Counted from the stretch's first letter, positions 46,176 to 61,219 are shown. The stretch is 64,000 nucleotides of DNA from Trichobilharzia szidati (GCA_944472155.2 OX235271.1:122703329-122767328); one strand, 5' to 3'. Numbers and translations: made by a program. The notes: generated by a model from the sequence alone, not told the origin.

Positions 46176-47543
46176 TTACCAAGGCAGGTTAAGAGTAATA
46201 ACAAACTGTTTTTGAATACACAAGGGGGGCTTAAGTTTATGAATGGCTATAGCCTCAGCGTATTTCAGTAAACGTCCTTGACCGTTTTTATAGATGACCT
46301 TAAAGGCTAAGTTAACATCAACCTTATGGTTCATCTCGATTAAATGTTTGGCTATAGACGAAGTTGGTAGTCTAGCACCTGCATCTATGGGCTTGTCACA
46401 ATTCATCTGTTTTCCTAACCACTTTGGGATATGCTCTCCCACCCTCACGTGCAACGCGCGATTACTCCTCCCTATGTATGTATGTCCACACACACACGAA
46501 AATTGGTAAATTGTATGGGATGTGATATAGTCACTTGTGCACTTTTGAGGTTTCCAGTGAAGCATATTTTTAGCCTTTTCGACAATTACAAGCTGGGCTG
46601 CATAGTAGGTTCTACGGATGATGGAATTCAACCTTTGTCTCAAAATCCTACTATTTATTTCCCCATTATATGGTAATTTGATGAAAACCTTTTTCTTAGG
46701 GACAGTATGGATTGTAGGCTTAGAGGCTAGTTGACTTCTACACCTGTTTAGAAACTTCAAAGGATATCCGTTTTCAACAAGAGTATCCATCAATATTTCG
46801 TTTTCCTTGTCTATAACATCAGCCGTGCAAATACGCTGAATCCTCTTAAATAGACACTTCACCAAGCCTCTCTTATATTGTAATGGACAGAAGCTGTGAA
46901 AATTAAGATATTGCCCTGTCCAAGTGGGCTTTCTGTAGATAGAACGTCTTATTGAGCCATCGTCTCTTCGACTCAGAAGTATGTCTAAAAATGCGAGCTG
47001 GTTGCGACTTTCTTCCTCGCATGTAAGACTAATTTGATTCTGTACAGAGTTGAGTCTGTCCAATAGACGACTCGCATCTTCATGATCATCACATATCAAA
47101 ATGATATCGTCTACATATCTCTTATAGAAAGGCAATTTAGAAATTAAATCAGAAGATAAGTTTTCAACATAAGACATAAAAACATCCGCTAATAAAGGTC
47201 CTAATGGACTCCCCATAGCAACACCATCCACTTGTCTAAAATGTTCACCTTCAAACGTGAAATGGACGTTATCAGTACATAATAGTAATAAATCTTTCAA
47301 ATAAGTTAAAGGAAAAGGAAGTGAAAAACAACTAGAAGATATATAGTCACAAAGAATATCAACAGTCTTAACCAATGGTACATTAGTAAACAAAGAATTA
47401 ACGTCAAATGAATACATTTTCCTATCTTTTATGTTCATATCTACAGGACAGTCAACAAGTTCAAATGTATCTTTTAAAGTAAACTTACATAATTCATTGC
47501 GCACTGGACCATCTTGTGATGCATATGACGGATATGATGTCAC
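46176..47543 (-). CDS. Penelope-like element RT plus GIY-YIG endonuclease, N-terminally truncated
   Basis: An uninterrupted 455-codon frame on the minus strand. RT motifs: SFDVNSLFTNVPL (45-57, first catalytic Asp), GVAMGSPLGPLLAD (107-120), KRYVDDIILI (141-150, the YVDD box), NQLAFLDILLSR (181-192). The post-RT region has HSFCPLQYKRGLVKCLFKR. The endonuclease follows at about 345-440: IYQFSCVCGHTYIGRSNRAL (YIG kept, first motif degenerate), HVRVGEHIPKWL, and a late Glu in KYAEAIAIHKLKPPLC. Full-length elements of this class are usually much longer, so the N-terminal half is missing. Upstream (47544-47650) the frame has a stop but still reads LGPSVGKWLTN, the region that precedes the RT fingers. 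It belongs to a different family from the copies at 7935 and 60120 (YLDD box). Confidence 0.9.
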   Translation of the reverse strand: MTSYPSYASQDGPVRNELCKFTLKDTFELVDCPVDMNIKDRKMYSFDVNSLFTNVPLVKTVDILCDYISSSCFSLPFPLTYLKDLLLLCTDNVHFTFEGEHFRQVDGVAMGSPLGPLLADVFMSYVENLSSDLISKLPFYKRYVDDIILICDDHEDASRLLDRLNSVQNQISLTCEEESRNQLAFLDILLSRRDDGSIRRSIYRKPTWTGQYLNFHSFCPLQYKRGLVKCLFKRIQRICTADVIDKENEILMDTLVENGYPLKFLNRCRSQLASKPTIHTVPKKKVFIKLPYNGEINSRILRQRLNSIIRRTYYAAQLVIVEKAKNMLHWKPQKCTSDYITSHTIYQFSCVCGHTYIGRSNRALHVRVGEHIPKWLGKQMNCDKPIDAGARLPTSSIAKHLIEMNHKVDVNLAFKVIYKNGQGRLLKYAEAIAIHKLKPPLCIQKQFVITLNLPW

Positions 47544-47660
47544 TTTGATTAATGCTCAGTTAGTCAGCCATTTACCTACGGAAGGACCTAAGGAATCTTT
47601 AGTACTGGACACTTGATTTTTCCAATACCTTGTCATGTGAACTAGTGTCATTTCGCTTGG
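47544..47660 (-). pseudogene. Upstream part of the Penelope-like RT, broken
   Basis: On the minus strand VLEKSSVQ-type residues and LGPSVGKWLTN precede a stop just before the open frame at 47543. The element is truncated beyond about 47660. Confidence 0.5.
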
Positions 47661-47764
47661 AATCCCTAACAACTGGAGGAGGTATATAATTAAGAAACGC
47701 GTGTGCGCTTCTTATATGAGGCCTGATAAGTGGTGATACTTGAAAGTTAGGAGGTCGTCATAAA

Positions 47765-48260
47765 GGCCCACCTGCGTGATATGTCACTGCCCATAATTCA
47801 CGATCGTAAAGTGAGACTTCTGGTTGGGTGCAATGTACCAGAAGCGCACAAAGTCATATAAGAGGGGTACGTAAGTGAATAAAACCTATATGCAACGAAG
47901 AAGTCACTTGTCTGGACAGTGGAACGTCTAAAACTGAGAGCTCATTTATTATGTTCCACCAAAAATGACGCAAGTTCGTGATATGTATAACAAGGAGTTT
48001 CCTGATCGTAATAGCCCGGAAAATTCACATTCTGTTGAAGACGAGAAGGCTGTTAGGTTGGCTGAAATCTCTTGTGTGTTCAAGAAGAGACATTTCACTT
48101 CAAGTCTGCGACTGGTTTATAGCCGCAATGTTGCTTCTAAGGGACCTATGATTCAAAGAATGAAGTGTGGTCCACGTTGGAATCTATGTATTATGCACAA
48201 GGATATCTTTGATATACATGTGACTAAAGGTTACGAAGACACAGTGACAGATCAGGGATA
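47765..48260 (+). mobile_element. BEL/Pao retrotransposon relic
   Basis: 47790-47850 reads HDRKVRLLVGCNVPEAHKVI, the typical sequence after the aspartic protease in BEL/Pao Pol. The open stretch 47965-48261 reads MYNKEFPDRNSPENSHSVED and EKAVRLAEISCVFKKRHF, the conserved (S)VEDEKA region before the RT. There are stops between the two parts and no LTR of this element nearby. Confidence 0.75.
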
Positions 48261-48319
48261 ATTGGAAGGTGGTATTTAAATTATCACTCAACTCAAAAGA
48301 GCCAGACAAGCTGTGGGTA

Positions 48320-48390
48320 GTGTACTTATACGTGCCTGTAAAACTGGTGTGTCCTACATAGATGAGAATAAATATATATGTTCGCCTGCT
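48320..48390 (+). repeat. LINE-tail repeat piece
   Basis: GTGCCTGTAAAACTGGTGTG and GAGAATAAATATATATG match 37684-37735 and the minus strand of 38245-38310. Confidence 0.55.
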
Positions 48391-48655
48391 CTGCAAGCAA
48401 TGGTGACTTATCATAAAATCGCGCTTTATATAGTGGTCCGGACTGTGTAAGATTATTTACTGGTTGTAAGCTGGTGAGTAGTTTACCGTGAGAAGCTACG
48501 TTGTCTTACACCTTAACCACCTGTAACAACAGACTAATATGTAGTAAGCTGGACTGTATTTCCCAAAAGAATTTATTGAGTCAGCGGTAGCAAATCAAAT
48601 TTATATGAATACAGAACAATAAGCTAAGCAGAATATATTGTACTACTACTAATAC

Positions 48656-48985
48656 TGTGGTGAGAGCTGTCTACTAGCCAATTGGTTGACAGTAATTGAG
48701 GTCACTGTTTATGTAACAAATATTAGTCATGTTATGGTGAGAGATGGTTGCTAGCCAAATTGGTTGACAGTAATTGAGGTCAAGGTCAAGATGGACAGGC
48801 GGATACAGTTAACATATAGATGAACTGACACAGCCACAAGAGATACAAGGTTAACTTTGTGTGAGAAACAACCAATCAACAGACTGTATTTTCTACTAAC
48901 AATAATGTACATCAAAATCTATAAATATGTGTTGATTTTCCGCAATAAACGTTCTGTTGCCTGGCCCTTGTCTTCTGTTGTTACA
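48656..48985 (+). repeat. Solo LTR
   Basis: 330 bp from TGTGGTGAGAGCTGTC to TCTTCTGTTGTTACA, flanked by a 4-bp target duplication ATAC (48652-48655 and 48986-48989). It matches the two LTRs of the element at 51307-52407 with scattered differences and a few gaps, so it is an older insertion that lost its body by LTR-LTR recombination. A TATA-like CTATAAATA and AATAAA lie near its end. Confidence 0.92.
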
Positions 48986-48989
48986 ATAC

Positions 48990-50924
48990 TACATGGATAA
49001 AACTCAAGTGAATTCACGTCACCTTTGGTCCCATGCTATTTTCTCTTGGTTGGATTCTTCCCTTTGAGCACACTGTCAAAGGGACTTTATTACGAAGAGA
49101 AAAAGGCTAACGTGATTTTTGCTTGCCGGAGTTTGGGTTGCTTGTGATAGGGATTGACTCAACCACCAGTGTTATAATACATTCCCGCATATTTCTGTTA
49201 CGTCTCTTCGTTAGGCTAAGTGTCACTTTATTTGTGCAGAAGTGTGGTTGCCATTTAAAAAATACTTGGTCAGAATGTAGCTCAGCGTAACACGTTTTCA
49301 AAAAATTAAAAGTGGTGTTTTTGTCGCTTAAGGAAAACAGAATCATACTTCACATTTATTTTTCTTAAATAATAATTTATACTTCGTATAAACGTGTGAG
49401 TTTACAAGAAACGCATGCCATTTTTACAGGCACGATCAGTTATGTTATAAGTTACAATCCTGAAGTATCATAAATTAATACTATTTCAAGTATGAATTGT
49501 CCAATTACTGTACAAGCAATCAGAACAGGTTCTTATAGATGTTAAATTGTAAACCATTTACTAAGGTCACCATCAGAGTTGAGCGACAAGCCAAACTTTG
49601 TTCCGTTTCCTGCTGATAGTTATGGTCAACCAGTGAACAGCCTATATCTGGGTGAGTGCGCAGCTGCAAAACTGTGTAAAATGTAATTATGGATAATACA
49701 TCATTGGAAGTATATTTACAAGATAAATACAAGAAGAGGAAGTTATATAGTACTTGAAATGATAGGAAACATTTGCAATGTTTAAAGCTAACCATATTGG
49801 TCTAAGCATGGAAACTATGATGTTTCCGATGAAGATATAGCTTTGTTCAAACATTGATGTTGTTGCGTTTTTAACCAAAGCAACCAGGCTTTGGGCAAGC
49901 AACAAATATGGACAAAGAGCAAGTTTTAGCTTAATTAATGGCAGAGGTAGTTAACATAAAGTAGAGTATAATAGTGCGTAGATAAACAGATCATCAATAG
50001 GAAGGCAAGTGATATTTAAGTGAGGAGTGAATTCAGAGATCTGGAAAATTAGAACCCGTAGGACAAGCTGGCCTGTAAGATGTCTCACGAATTTCTGTAG
50101 TTCTCAATGGGTAGCATCTTAACAAGAAGCTGAACAGGCTTGTAGCAAAAGCACTCTTTTATTTATAATTTAGATCTGTACAACCCTTATTATTCTTTTT
50201 GTTTTATTTGTTGAGGGTCCAGACTAATGTCTAATTCTCGAGCTGTCAAAAAATGCATGTTGCTGTCCCTTAGATCGGAGCGATTCACATTTGTGACCGC
50301 TACCATATCTGCTGACCAGCATGCGCCACTCTCCCTCCGTCTTTATGTTAAGCTCTGGGATTTTTTTGCAATAACTGCAGTTGCAGCATGGCACTGCTTT
50401 GAGCCCTTCCCAATCATACAGTATGCTGCACATTAATACCTTTCATGACAAACGCTTCCCATTAGGTCAGATACATCGATACATGAAGACATTCTTAGCA
50501 TTATCACCTTTACACATGCATAAAAGTATTTGTTACAGATGTCTAGGAAATTGCGTTTAATTTAAGCAGTATAAAGTATAAAAGTAGCTAGTATTACATC
50601 AACTAAGTTATAGTCTATTCAGCAGAGTAAAATGGGTAGTGGAACAATTAGTGATAAAATTATGTGGAGTGATCCTGAAGAAAACAGCTGGTTAACAGAG
50701 CTAGTTATACTAAATTTTCATGACCCATTTTCATACTGTACGCATTAGACATTGCAAAGTAACCCATCAACGTATGTTATGTTAAAAATACTGCGAAATG
50801 TTATAAAATTATACATTTTAGAAAAGTATATGAGAAAATATAATTATTGTCTGGGTAAAGTCATTTCGACACAAAAATAGCATTGTATTATTAACTGTAT
50901 ATTTATGTAAATATTAAAAGGTGT
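48990..50924. other. Intergenic, nothing firmly recognised
   Basis: An open minus-strand frame at 49346-49107 (KWQPHFCTNKVTLSLTKRRN) reads like protein but matches nothing I know. The rest has no supported feature. Confidence 0.4.
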
Positions 50925-51306
50925 GGTTGCTAACCATTTCCAGAGTTACTACCTTGATTATTACCTTGATCGAGGTACTGGAAAGGATTATCAAAGAAGT
51001 TATCAAAGTTCCCCCGAAAAACAACAATCCTTTGTCCTGTGCAGAACACGATTCCGGGGAGATCACTATTGCCTGACAAACTGTATAACAGCAAGACAAG
51101 AAACGCATCGATATTGTTTTGATGGATTACAACGAGCCTTTCGATAAAATGCCTCCCACGAAGCTGGTCAAGTAATTGAAAACTTTTGAAATCAAAGGCG
51201 ACTTTCTAAACTAGACAAAAGGATTCCTCTTAGGCAGGGGACAGAAGGTCAGGATTACTGTTCGCTCGACTGTGGCATATAGTGGAGTGCCACAAGTGAC
51301 TACAAT

Positions 51307-51645
51307 TGTGGTGAGAGCTGTCTACTAGCCAAGTGGTGGACAGTAATTGAGGTCAATGTTTATGTATCAAATATTAGTCATGTTGTGGTGAGAGATGGTT
51401 GCTGATCAAATTGGTTGACAGTAATTGAGGTCAAAGGTCAAGGTGGACAGGCGGTTACAGTTAACATATAGAGAACTGACACAGCCACAAGAGATGCAAG
51501 GTTAACTTGGGTGAGAAACAACCAATCAACAGACTGTACTTTCTACTAACATTGACCTACAATAATGTACATCAAAATCTATAAATACGTGTTGATTTTT
51601 CGTAATAAACGATCTGTTGCCTGGCCCTTGTCTTCTGTTGTTACA
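51307..51645 (+). repeat. 5' LTR
   Basis: 339 bp, TG...CA ends. It contains an internal imperfect tandem unit beginning GTGGTGAGAG at 51308 and 51386, both running to ACAGTAATTGAGGTCAA. CTATAAATACG with AATAAA about 20 bases on looks like the promoter and polyadenylation region. Confidence 0.9.
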
Positions 51646-52067
51646 TTTGGTGTCGCTGCCTACCGACAAATGGAAAGCCTATGCCCTGCAGTTTTTGATG
51701 GAGACATATGGATCTTCGGGCAGGACTTCGAGGCTTCTTCGCAGTTGAGTGGCGTTCAAGATCTGTCAGCGATGAGGCTGCTACTTGGAACGCTGCTGGG
51801 AGGTCGGGAGAAAGCAGCATATGGAAGTGTGAGGCGAAATACCTACGAATGTGCGACAGGGTCAGGGAAACAGTTTCCAAAGTGGGAAGGACCATATATG
51901 GTCACGTTGAGATGGGGCTACACAGACACAGTCGCAATGGTAAACACCGTTAAACAAGTGGATATCCGCAAGCGCCGAGATTCCAGACAGCAAGACAACA
52001 GAGCAAAGTCCCAAGAACCGAGAAGACCGAGCCGACTTCAGTCCAAACTATTTGACGGGGGGACGAG

Positions 52068-52407
52068 TGTGGTGAGAGCTGTCTACTAGCCAAGTGGTGG
52101 ACAGTAATTGAGGTCAATGTTTATGTATCAAATATTAGTCATGTTGTGGTGAGAGATGGTTGCTGATCAAATTGGTTGACAGTAATTGAGGTCAAAGGTC
52201 AAGGTGGACAGGCGGTTACAGTTAACATATAGAGAACTGACACAGCCACAAGAGATGCAAGGTTAACTTTGTGTGAGAAACAACCAATCAACAGACTGTA
52301 TTTTCTACTAACATTGACCTACAATAATGTACATCAAAATCTATAAATACGTGTTGATTTTTCGTAATAAACGATCTGTTGCCTGGCCCTTGTCTTCTGT
52401 TGTTACA
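52068..52407 (+). repeat. 3' LTR
   Basis: 340 bp, nearly identical to the 5' LTR. Differences include AACTTTGTGTGAG for AACTTGGGTGAG. Confidence 0.9.
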
Positions 52408-53689
52408 CAATAACACCTCTCATTACATAACCTATACATCAGTTAATTACCTGGGTTAACCGAATCTCTCAGGATTTTCTACTTAGATGGCTAATAAATT
52501 CCGGAAATGAGTTTGATGATGATAAGTAAATGCTTCCGTTCACAGGAGGTCTCAGCAAACTGTTTGATTAGTTCAAAGAATCGGTGCTCCCAGCCAGCGT
52601 AGCGAAGTGAGCAATCATGAAATTTGGGCACGCAAGTAACTGCTTTTATGAGATGGCGAGAGTAGCACTTCCATTTTAGAGGGCCGAAAGTTCTTATATT
52701 CAAATAAATCTCAGCCATTTCTCTTTCAGCGGTCAGTTTGTTCCATCTACGCTGAGTGAGTCAGATTCCGGGCAAGGAACGAGAAGGCCACTGTGCGTTG
52801 TGGCGTGATTGTTAATCCCTGTACTCTCTTCGTACGACCGCCAACAGACACACCTTCAAGCAGCCGTTAGTGTTGTGTTCTTCCTTCTCTAGTTGGGACA
52901 GTGTCAACGACAGCCTGGCAACCAGGGTAATTGGGCCACTCTAGAGTCAGCAGGATAGATGGCCACGCATCAACCATGCGGGTTATCCCTAGCTGAAGTA
53001 AATCGAACGCGAGCCCAAAATCGTAAAATCACTTCAAATAATTTGTTTCCTAGAACATCACTAAGGACATACACAGATCTAGGTGTCATAGTGGGTCATG
53101 ACGTAAAACACACAGCACATTATCCTTTGGTGACAGATAGAAGTTTTAAACCTTTGTGGGTAATACATTAGGCCCTTACTAAAATTGGCTCTGAAGCGAG
53201 CAGCACTTTATCTCCATCTCTGCTAAGAACAAAATTAGAAAACTGCAATCCAGGCGGCGAGTCCTGGTCTTAAATTAATCTGATTTTAGGTAGAGATCAA
53301 AAGAAGGCCACACGTATGATTCCTCGTACGGCTAATTTATCATACGACGGGAGATCTAACAGTTTAAATCTCTGTGTATCATATCAGAAACAGAGAGGAG
53401 ACCATTATCATGTTCAGAATCTTGAGAAATGGGTGTGACCTTCATCTTTGTTTTCTATCCGTCGCAGAGTACACAACAGAAGAGTTAAAAAGCCAAGGAG
53501 GAATTATATCGTTTTGGAGTACCGATTCTCCCCCTTAGTCATACACTTTTGGAATCGACTCTCAGAAGTAACATATGCGCTCTCAGCCGAATTCTCTGTG
53601 AAGAAATTCGGCAAGCACAGATGCTTGTCAGAAACTGATCAACACAGACTTGAGGCCTTCTGTCTCTAACCAAATGTCAGTTATTTTCA

Positions 53690-54252
53690 ACATCCTATGT
53701 GCATTTTTGGTCAGCTCCAAACTAGAAAATTGCATCAAAGTATCCAGCCGTTGCCTAAAAGTGTTTTGCGTCCTGTAGGTAAGATTCATAGACACAGGTA
53801 CAATCCTGGTAAGGCAGATTTATAACAAGAAGGACGACCGCAATGACTGAGTTACTACCGATAATGCTGTGGGTACACAAGTAATGTAATCACAACTTTC
53901 GGAATTTCATTAAATAATTAAATGCCTCGTTTATCTTATTTCTGCCTTATTACCAGTACTAAAAATCTTAGGGGGCATACTAAGAGGGTTCCTCCTCATG
54001 TGGAGTGGTGGTTTTGCTAGTGTCATCAGATGAATGGAATTTATACAGGGCGTGATGTGTACCTATTCAGTCAACTGGCTTTATAAAAGAATGAAAGAAT
54101 ACTAGTAATTTGTAGAATAAATAACGGAGATTTAGCCCTTCTATCATCAGATTAAAAACCTGGGTCTGAAATCAGTGTGAAGTATTGAATATTTAATGTA
54201 GTGTTTCACTTGGCTGTTTACTTGGACATCTTTTTTGACATTGTTGCTATCA
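53690..54252 (+). promoter_or_regulatory. Upstream region of the DEAD-box gene
   Basis: 560 bp between the LINE relic and the start codon. It must hold the promoter and 5' untranslated region, but no clear TATA box or spliced-leader acceptor can be named. Confidence 0.35.
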
Positions 54253-57665
<3,413 letters not shown>

Positions 57666-57680
57666 CTTACTTTGAATTTC

Positions 57681-57686
57681 AATAAA
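57681..57686 (+). terminator. Polyadenylation signal of the helicase gene
   Basis: AATAAA 16 bases after the stop codon, followed by T-rich sequence. Confidence 0.75.
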
Positions 57687-57689
57687 TGT

Positions 57690-58349
57690 TTATTACTACT
57701 CAACTTCGGTTTTTATTCAATTTGTGGTCGCGTATTTTGGTAACTGCAGGTTTCTTGTACGTAGTGGGGTGACACACGGTTTACTTTATCCGAAGGCCAG
57801 TTGGATTTACGTATACACAAAGGTTCCATGGTCTCAGTGTTTTATACTTACTGAGTAAGGCACTTCGAGCAACATATGCTACCTTTTTGTCAATGTGAGT
57901 TGTAACGGAAGTGTTTTGCATATGAAGGACCGTGTCACTACTTGCGACAGTTTGCGGATTTTCAAAGATCAAGTGTGTTTCATAACAGCTTTTAATGTTT
58001 ACATGAAATCGAGAGAGGTGTAGATGACGAGAATATAGTTACTCGACCATAAGTCGGAGGTAGGTGGTGAGCATTGTTTCTGCCTCTTGTTTTGCTAGTA
58101 AAGGGTGACAGCTCCAATGTATGCCGAGATATGATAACGTCTTTATTTCGTTTACCCGTTGTAGTTCTTACTAGGATCAAAGAGTGTAGACAGCAGGATC
58201 GAGTGCAAAATAAGGCGGGCACAATTATTGCAGTTGTAAATCTACGCGGACTACTATGATTACTCGTATATAGTCTCATTCCAACTAGTTGGATAATCCG
58301 AAAGGTTTGCAAATATGACGATTAGCGAAGTCTGGCTTAACAGTAGCTG
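57690..58349. other. Intergenic, nothing recognised
   Basis: 660 bp with short frames on both strands, none supported. Confidence 0.45.
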
Positions 58350-59720
58350 ACTAGAAGTGATAACGAATTAGAGTAACAGTGGCAGACAAAAACGAGAGGA
58401 TTAGTGATACCATCCACCCTAAGTAATGTGCATCAAATTCTCAGTTTTATTAAGGGATACACCGAGGAAAAGCTGTGGTAAGTGAAGTGATCTTTGAGAA
58501 TAGTAGTAGTTTAATTAGCTGAGGATTTTGCCAAGTTTCAGGAGCAATACAACTGGCATACAATAGACCGGTAGGAAATTGCCGAATTAACTAAAGTACT
58601 AGCTGATGTTAGGAGTCCGATATAGTTTCCTCATATTACTTGAATTCTTTGATCGTATGAATCTTAACGGAGGAAGTTTTTTCTGTGATAATTGTAGGAT
58701 GTTCAGCCTGAAATATTTGCATATGAAGAGCTACAATTTGTTACTATGAGAATACAAGTTGAAGTCCATGAGAAGCGAACTACGAAGCAATAGACATGAT
58801 CTTCGACTTATGACACTTCAACAGAAGTGCCGGTGTCTATTGCATTTGTTCACTCGAAGACGATTGTCAATGAGGTTCTGCGGTGGTGTCTGACTATCAA
58901 GGATATTTCATGCAAGTATATTATACTAGTTAGGCAACCCTACTCAGGCTTATACAGGTGTACGTGTTGTCATCTCAAGTGACAACTATCATCGGTGTTC
59001 TTCATTCATGATTCTTATTTGATTTTATCGTAGACGTACTGGTGAGTGAAAATTATATATCCGACGTTTGAGACGCGTATACAAAGGGATAACCTCTTTG
59101 ATCTAGAATTCGTCGAACAATGTAGTCCTTTAGAGTGGAAGCTCTGAGCAGAAACCTTGGTAAGTTTGAAATCCAGACAGCCTCTTATTACGTTTCAGGA
59201 CTTGCTACTAGAGTAGTTGTCCATTTCACGTGTTTAAGAAGTTGCATTAGCTTTAGTGGACTGGTTACTAACGAAATCTCATCTCGGATGCAAAAGACTG
59301 GCTTGGCATTTGTCAACTTGCATCATATGACTTTTCATCAAGATGCATGTGTACTGCCTGTTAGGTTGGTGCGTCTCACTTAGCTGCTGAAACATGACAA
59401 CCTTAAGTGAAGACATGGAACTACCACATTTTTCCGACTGTTGGTGTGTTCGTCCAGTTCCTCGGGCCAATCAGAGGAACATGAAGAACAACATAGAGGT
59501 TGTATAGTGCCATTGACATGGCTCAAAATTGCCCACAGTGGTAAGAGTGCTATTCGTTCCTTATCATCCAAACTCTGAAAATTCGTATCTATTTTCATCT
59601 AAATATTCCTTACGCTGCATATTTTAGCTTCACAACACCTCACTTCTATGCTTCTGTGTACTTTCCTCATGTGTGTCTATTTTGACTGTTACACTTCGGT
59701 GCAAAGTTCTTCATTGATAA
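58350..59720 (+). mobile_element. Old non-LTR retrotransposon relic
   Basis: Heavily broken, but the order of parts matches the LINE at 17700-20480: QEQYNWH (linker, 58540), AYTGVRV (58955), FIVDVLV (59028), then CLRSCISFSGLVTNEISSRM and QKTGLAFVNLHHM (59230-59335), and a 3' region with CTTCGGTGCAAAGTTCT at 59695. Much older than the other copies. Confidence 0.65.
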
Positions 59721-60119
59721 CTGGGACAGTTTGATTTGGTGGTTGCTCAGTCTACGACACAACCTTTTTCTAGATTTCATCAGAAGAAACCTCAAATATT
59801 GAAGTATGAAATGTTATTATTTATAACCATTGTAATTTCAGGTGGTTTGCAGCTGATGAGAACCTGTGAAATGGAGTGAAATCATTTTATACTGCAATTC
59901 TGGTCTTTCTTTCTCTATCGAAATTTATCAAGAGAATCAATTGTATGAAATTTTCATTATTATTTACATTTTTTCTTATGTGTATTCATATATTTTCGAA
60001 TAAATCCGGGTGGGTAGTTGTTTACGAGTAATGTTTTCCTTAGGTGCTTGATTTCATTATTAGGATCCGACCTGCTAGTTAGGTTAACTAGACCTGCCTT
60101 TACCGATTCTGTATGGAAT

Positions 60120-60875
60120 TAATCAAAGTCCAAGTATTTATTAGAGTGTGTTGGTTCCCCATGGATGCTAGTATTTAACCCACGTAAATCTGTAAGAACG
60201 TTTAGTGCTACTGCGAAGTTGTGGTGAAGATATCTGGATGACACCTCCAATGTATTGAAATCTGAACATATCTCCAAGTTCTTAACACATATTAACTCAT
60301 TAAGAAATGGGTTCCAATTCACTTAAGTTTGAATTTCAACAGGGTGATTTAGTTATACTAAACTGTAAAATAAAACGACAGCAGGATGGTTGGTTTACGA
60401 AATGCCATGTAATTAATGTGAAGTCATTTTCATAGATCAAGGTAGTAGATCGGGGTCAATTAAATCATCGGAAAATAGGAATTTAGCTGAAGCCAGGATG
60501 ATTGACCCTGTTAAGTTAAATAATCTAAAAAACAGCTCGGTCATTGCAATGCATTCATTTGAATGCCATGATAACAGAGTGGGACTAGGGAGATGTATTA
60601 AGAAGTAATATAGTTAGGTGGAGAGACAGAGGTTAATCACTGAATCTTTGTTTATCGATTCAACATCACACACGTGGAATCGAAACCAAGCAACGCCTGT
60701 ACTGGATATGTGGGAAATTGCAATAAAAATCAATGGGGATTTAGGCTATGTAAAACAAGTTGTGTGAATACATTGAAATGACTATGAGCAATAAATTGTG
60801 TTGGGAGTATTTTCCAGTTATTGATACTGTATCACTGTCTGTTATCTAAAATAACCTTATCTAATATGGAATTAT
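60120..60875 (+). mobile_element. Penelope-like element relic (second copy)
   Basis: RYLDDTSNVLKSEHISKFLT (60224) is the RT catalytic region with a YLDD box. FQQGDLVILNCKI (60336) follows. It then jumps to the GIY-YIG end (GSRSGSIKSSENRNLAEARM) and the same tail as the copy at 7935-8990, including AATATAGTTAGGTGGAGAGA, TCACTGAATCTTTGTTTATC and ACTATGAGCAATAAATTGTG. Stops throughout. Confidence 0.78.
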
Positions 60876-61219
60876 ATTCTATCACGGTGTCTAAATTGTA
60901 CTGTTTCATTATTTCGCTGTATTTTTACATCAGCAGATGGTAACTGAAATTTGCTTATGGGCTAACCATCAGGTTGTGGTTATTCAATGAGCCACGTTTG
61001 ATGGGCTATTTCTTATGATAATTTTCAATTTAATGGTTCACTACATTATCCATGAAGGTTTTTCCACTTGATGTACTACAATAATCAAGAAGTGTAAGAA
61101 TGACTTATATGATCATAGTTGCCATATGACTTTAGACAGTGGTAGGGCTGTATATCTGTTAACCTTGAGTATCGTGAACATTCTTTTGAGCATACTGATG
61201 TTTTTTAATCATATCTCGG
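60876..61219. other. Intergenic, nothing recognised
   Basis: About 340 bp between the Penelope-like tail and the polyadenylation signal of the next gene. Confidence 0.5.

Larger units (their letters stand above)
51307..52407 (+). mobile_element. Internally deleted LTR retrotransposon
   Basis: The 5' LTR (51307-51645) and 3' LTR (52068-52407) differ at only a few positions. The target duplication is CAAT (51303-51306 and 52408-52411). The 422-bp body begins TTTGGTGTCGCTGCC, a plausible primer-binding region, and ends with the G-rich polypurine tract GACGGGGGGACGAG. One frame joins a Gag-like start (MESLCPAVFDGD) to an integrase-tail-like end (FPKWEGPYMVTLRWG), so nearly all of gag-pol is deleted. 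It must depend on a full-length relative. LTR and frame style suggest a Gypsy-type element. Confidence 0.9.
50925..53680 (+). mobile_element. CR1-like LINE, split by an LTR element
   Basis: 50940-51300 is a frameshifted RT core: LIEVLERIIKEV, FRGDHYCLTNCITARQETHR, FDGLQRAFR (the FD..KAFD region), KTFEIKGDF and SGVPQ, which stops at the LTR at 51307. After the LTR element the RT thumb and tail resume: LRTYTDLGVIVGHDVKHTAH (53065), IGSEASSTLSPSLLRTKLEN, SYDGRSNSLNL, and YIVLEYRFSPLVIHFWNRLS (53505) before the end at 53669. 52430-53000 is poorly conserved and may contain other DNA. Old and inactive. Confidence 0.72.

Noticed and set aside
48656..48985. Solo LTR as part of the BEL/Pao relic beside it
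   Set aside because: The LTR is the same as those of the element at 51307-52407 and has its own target duplication.
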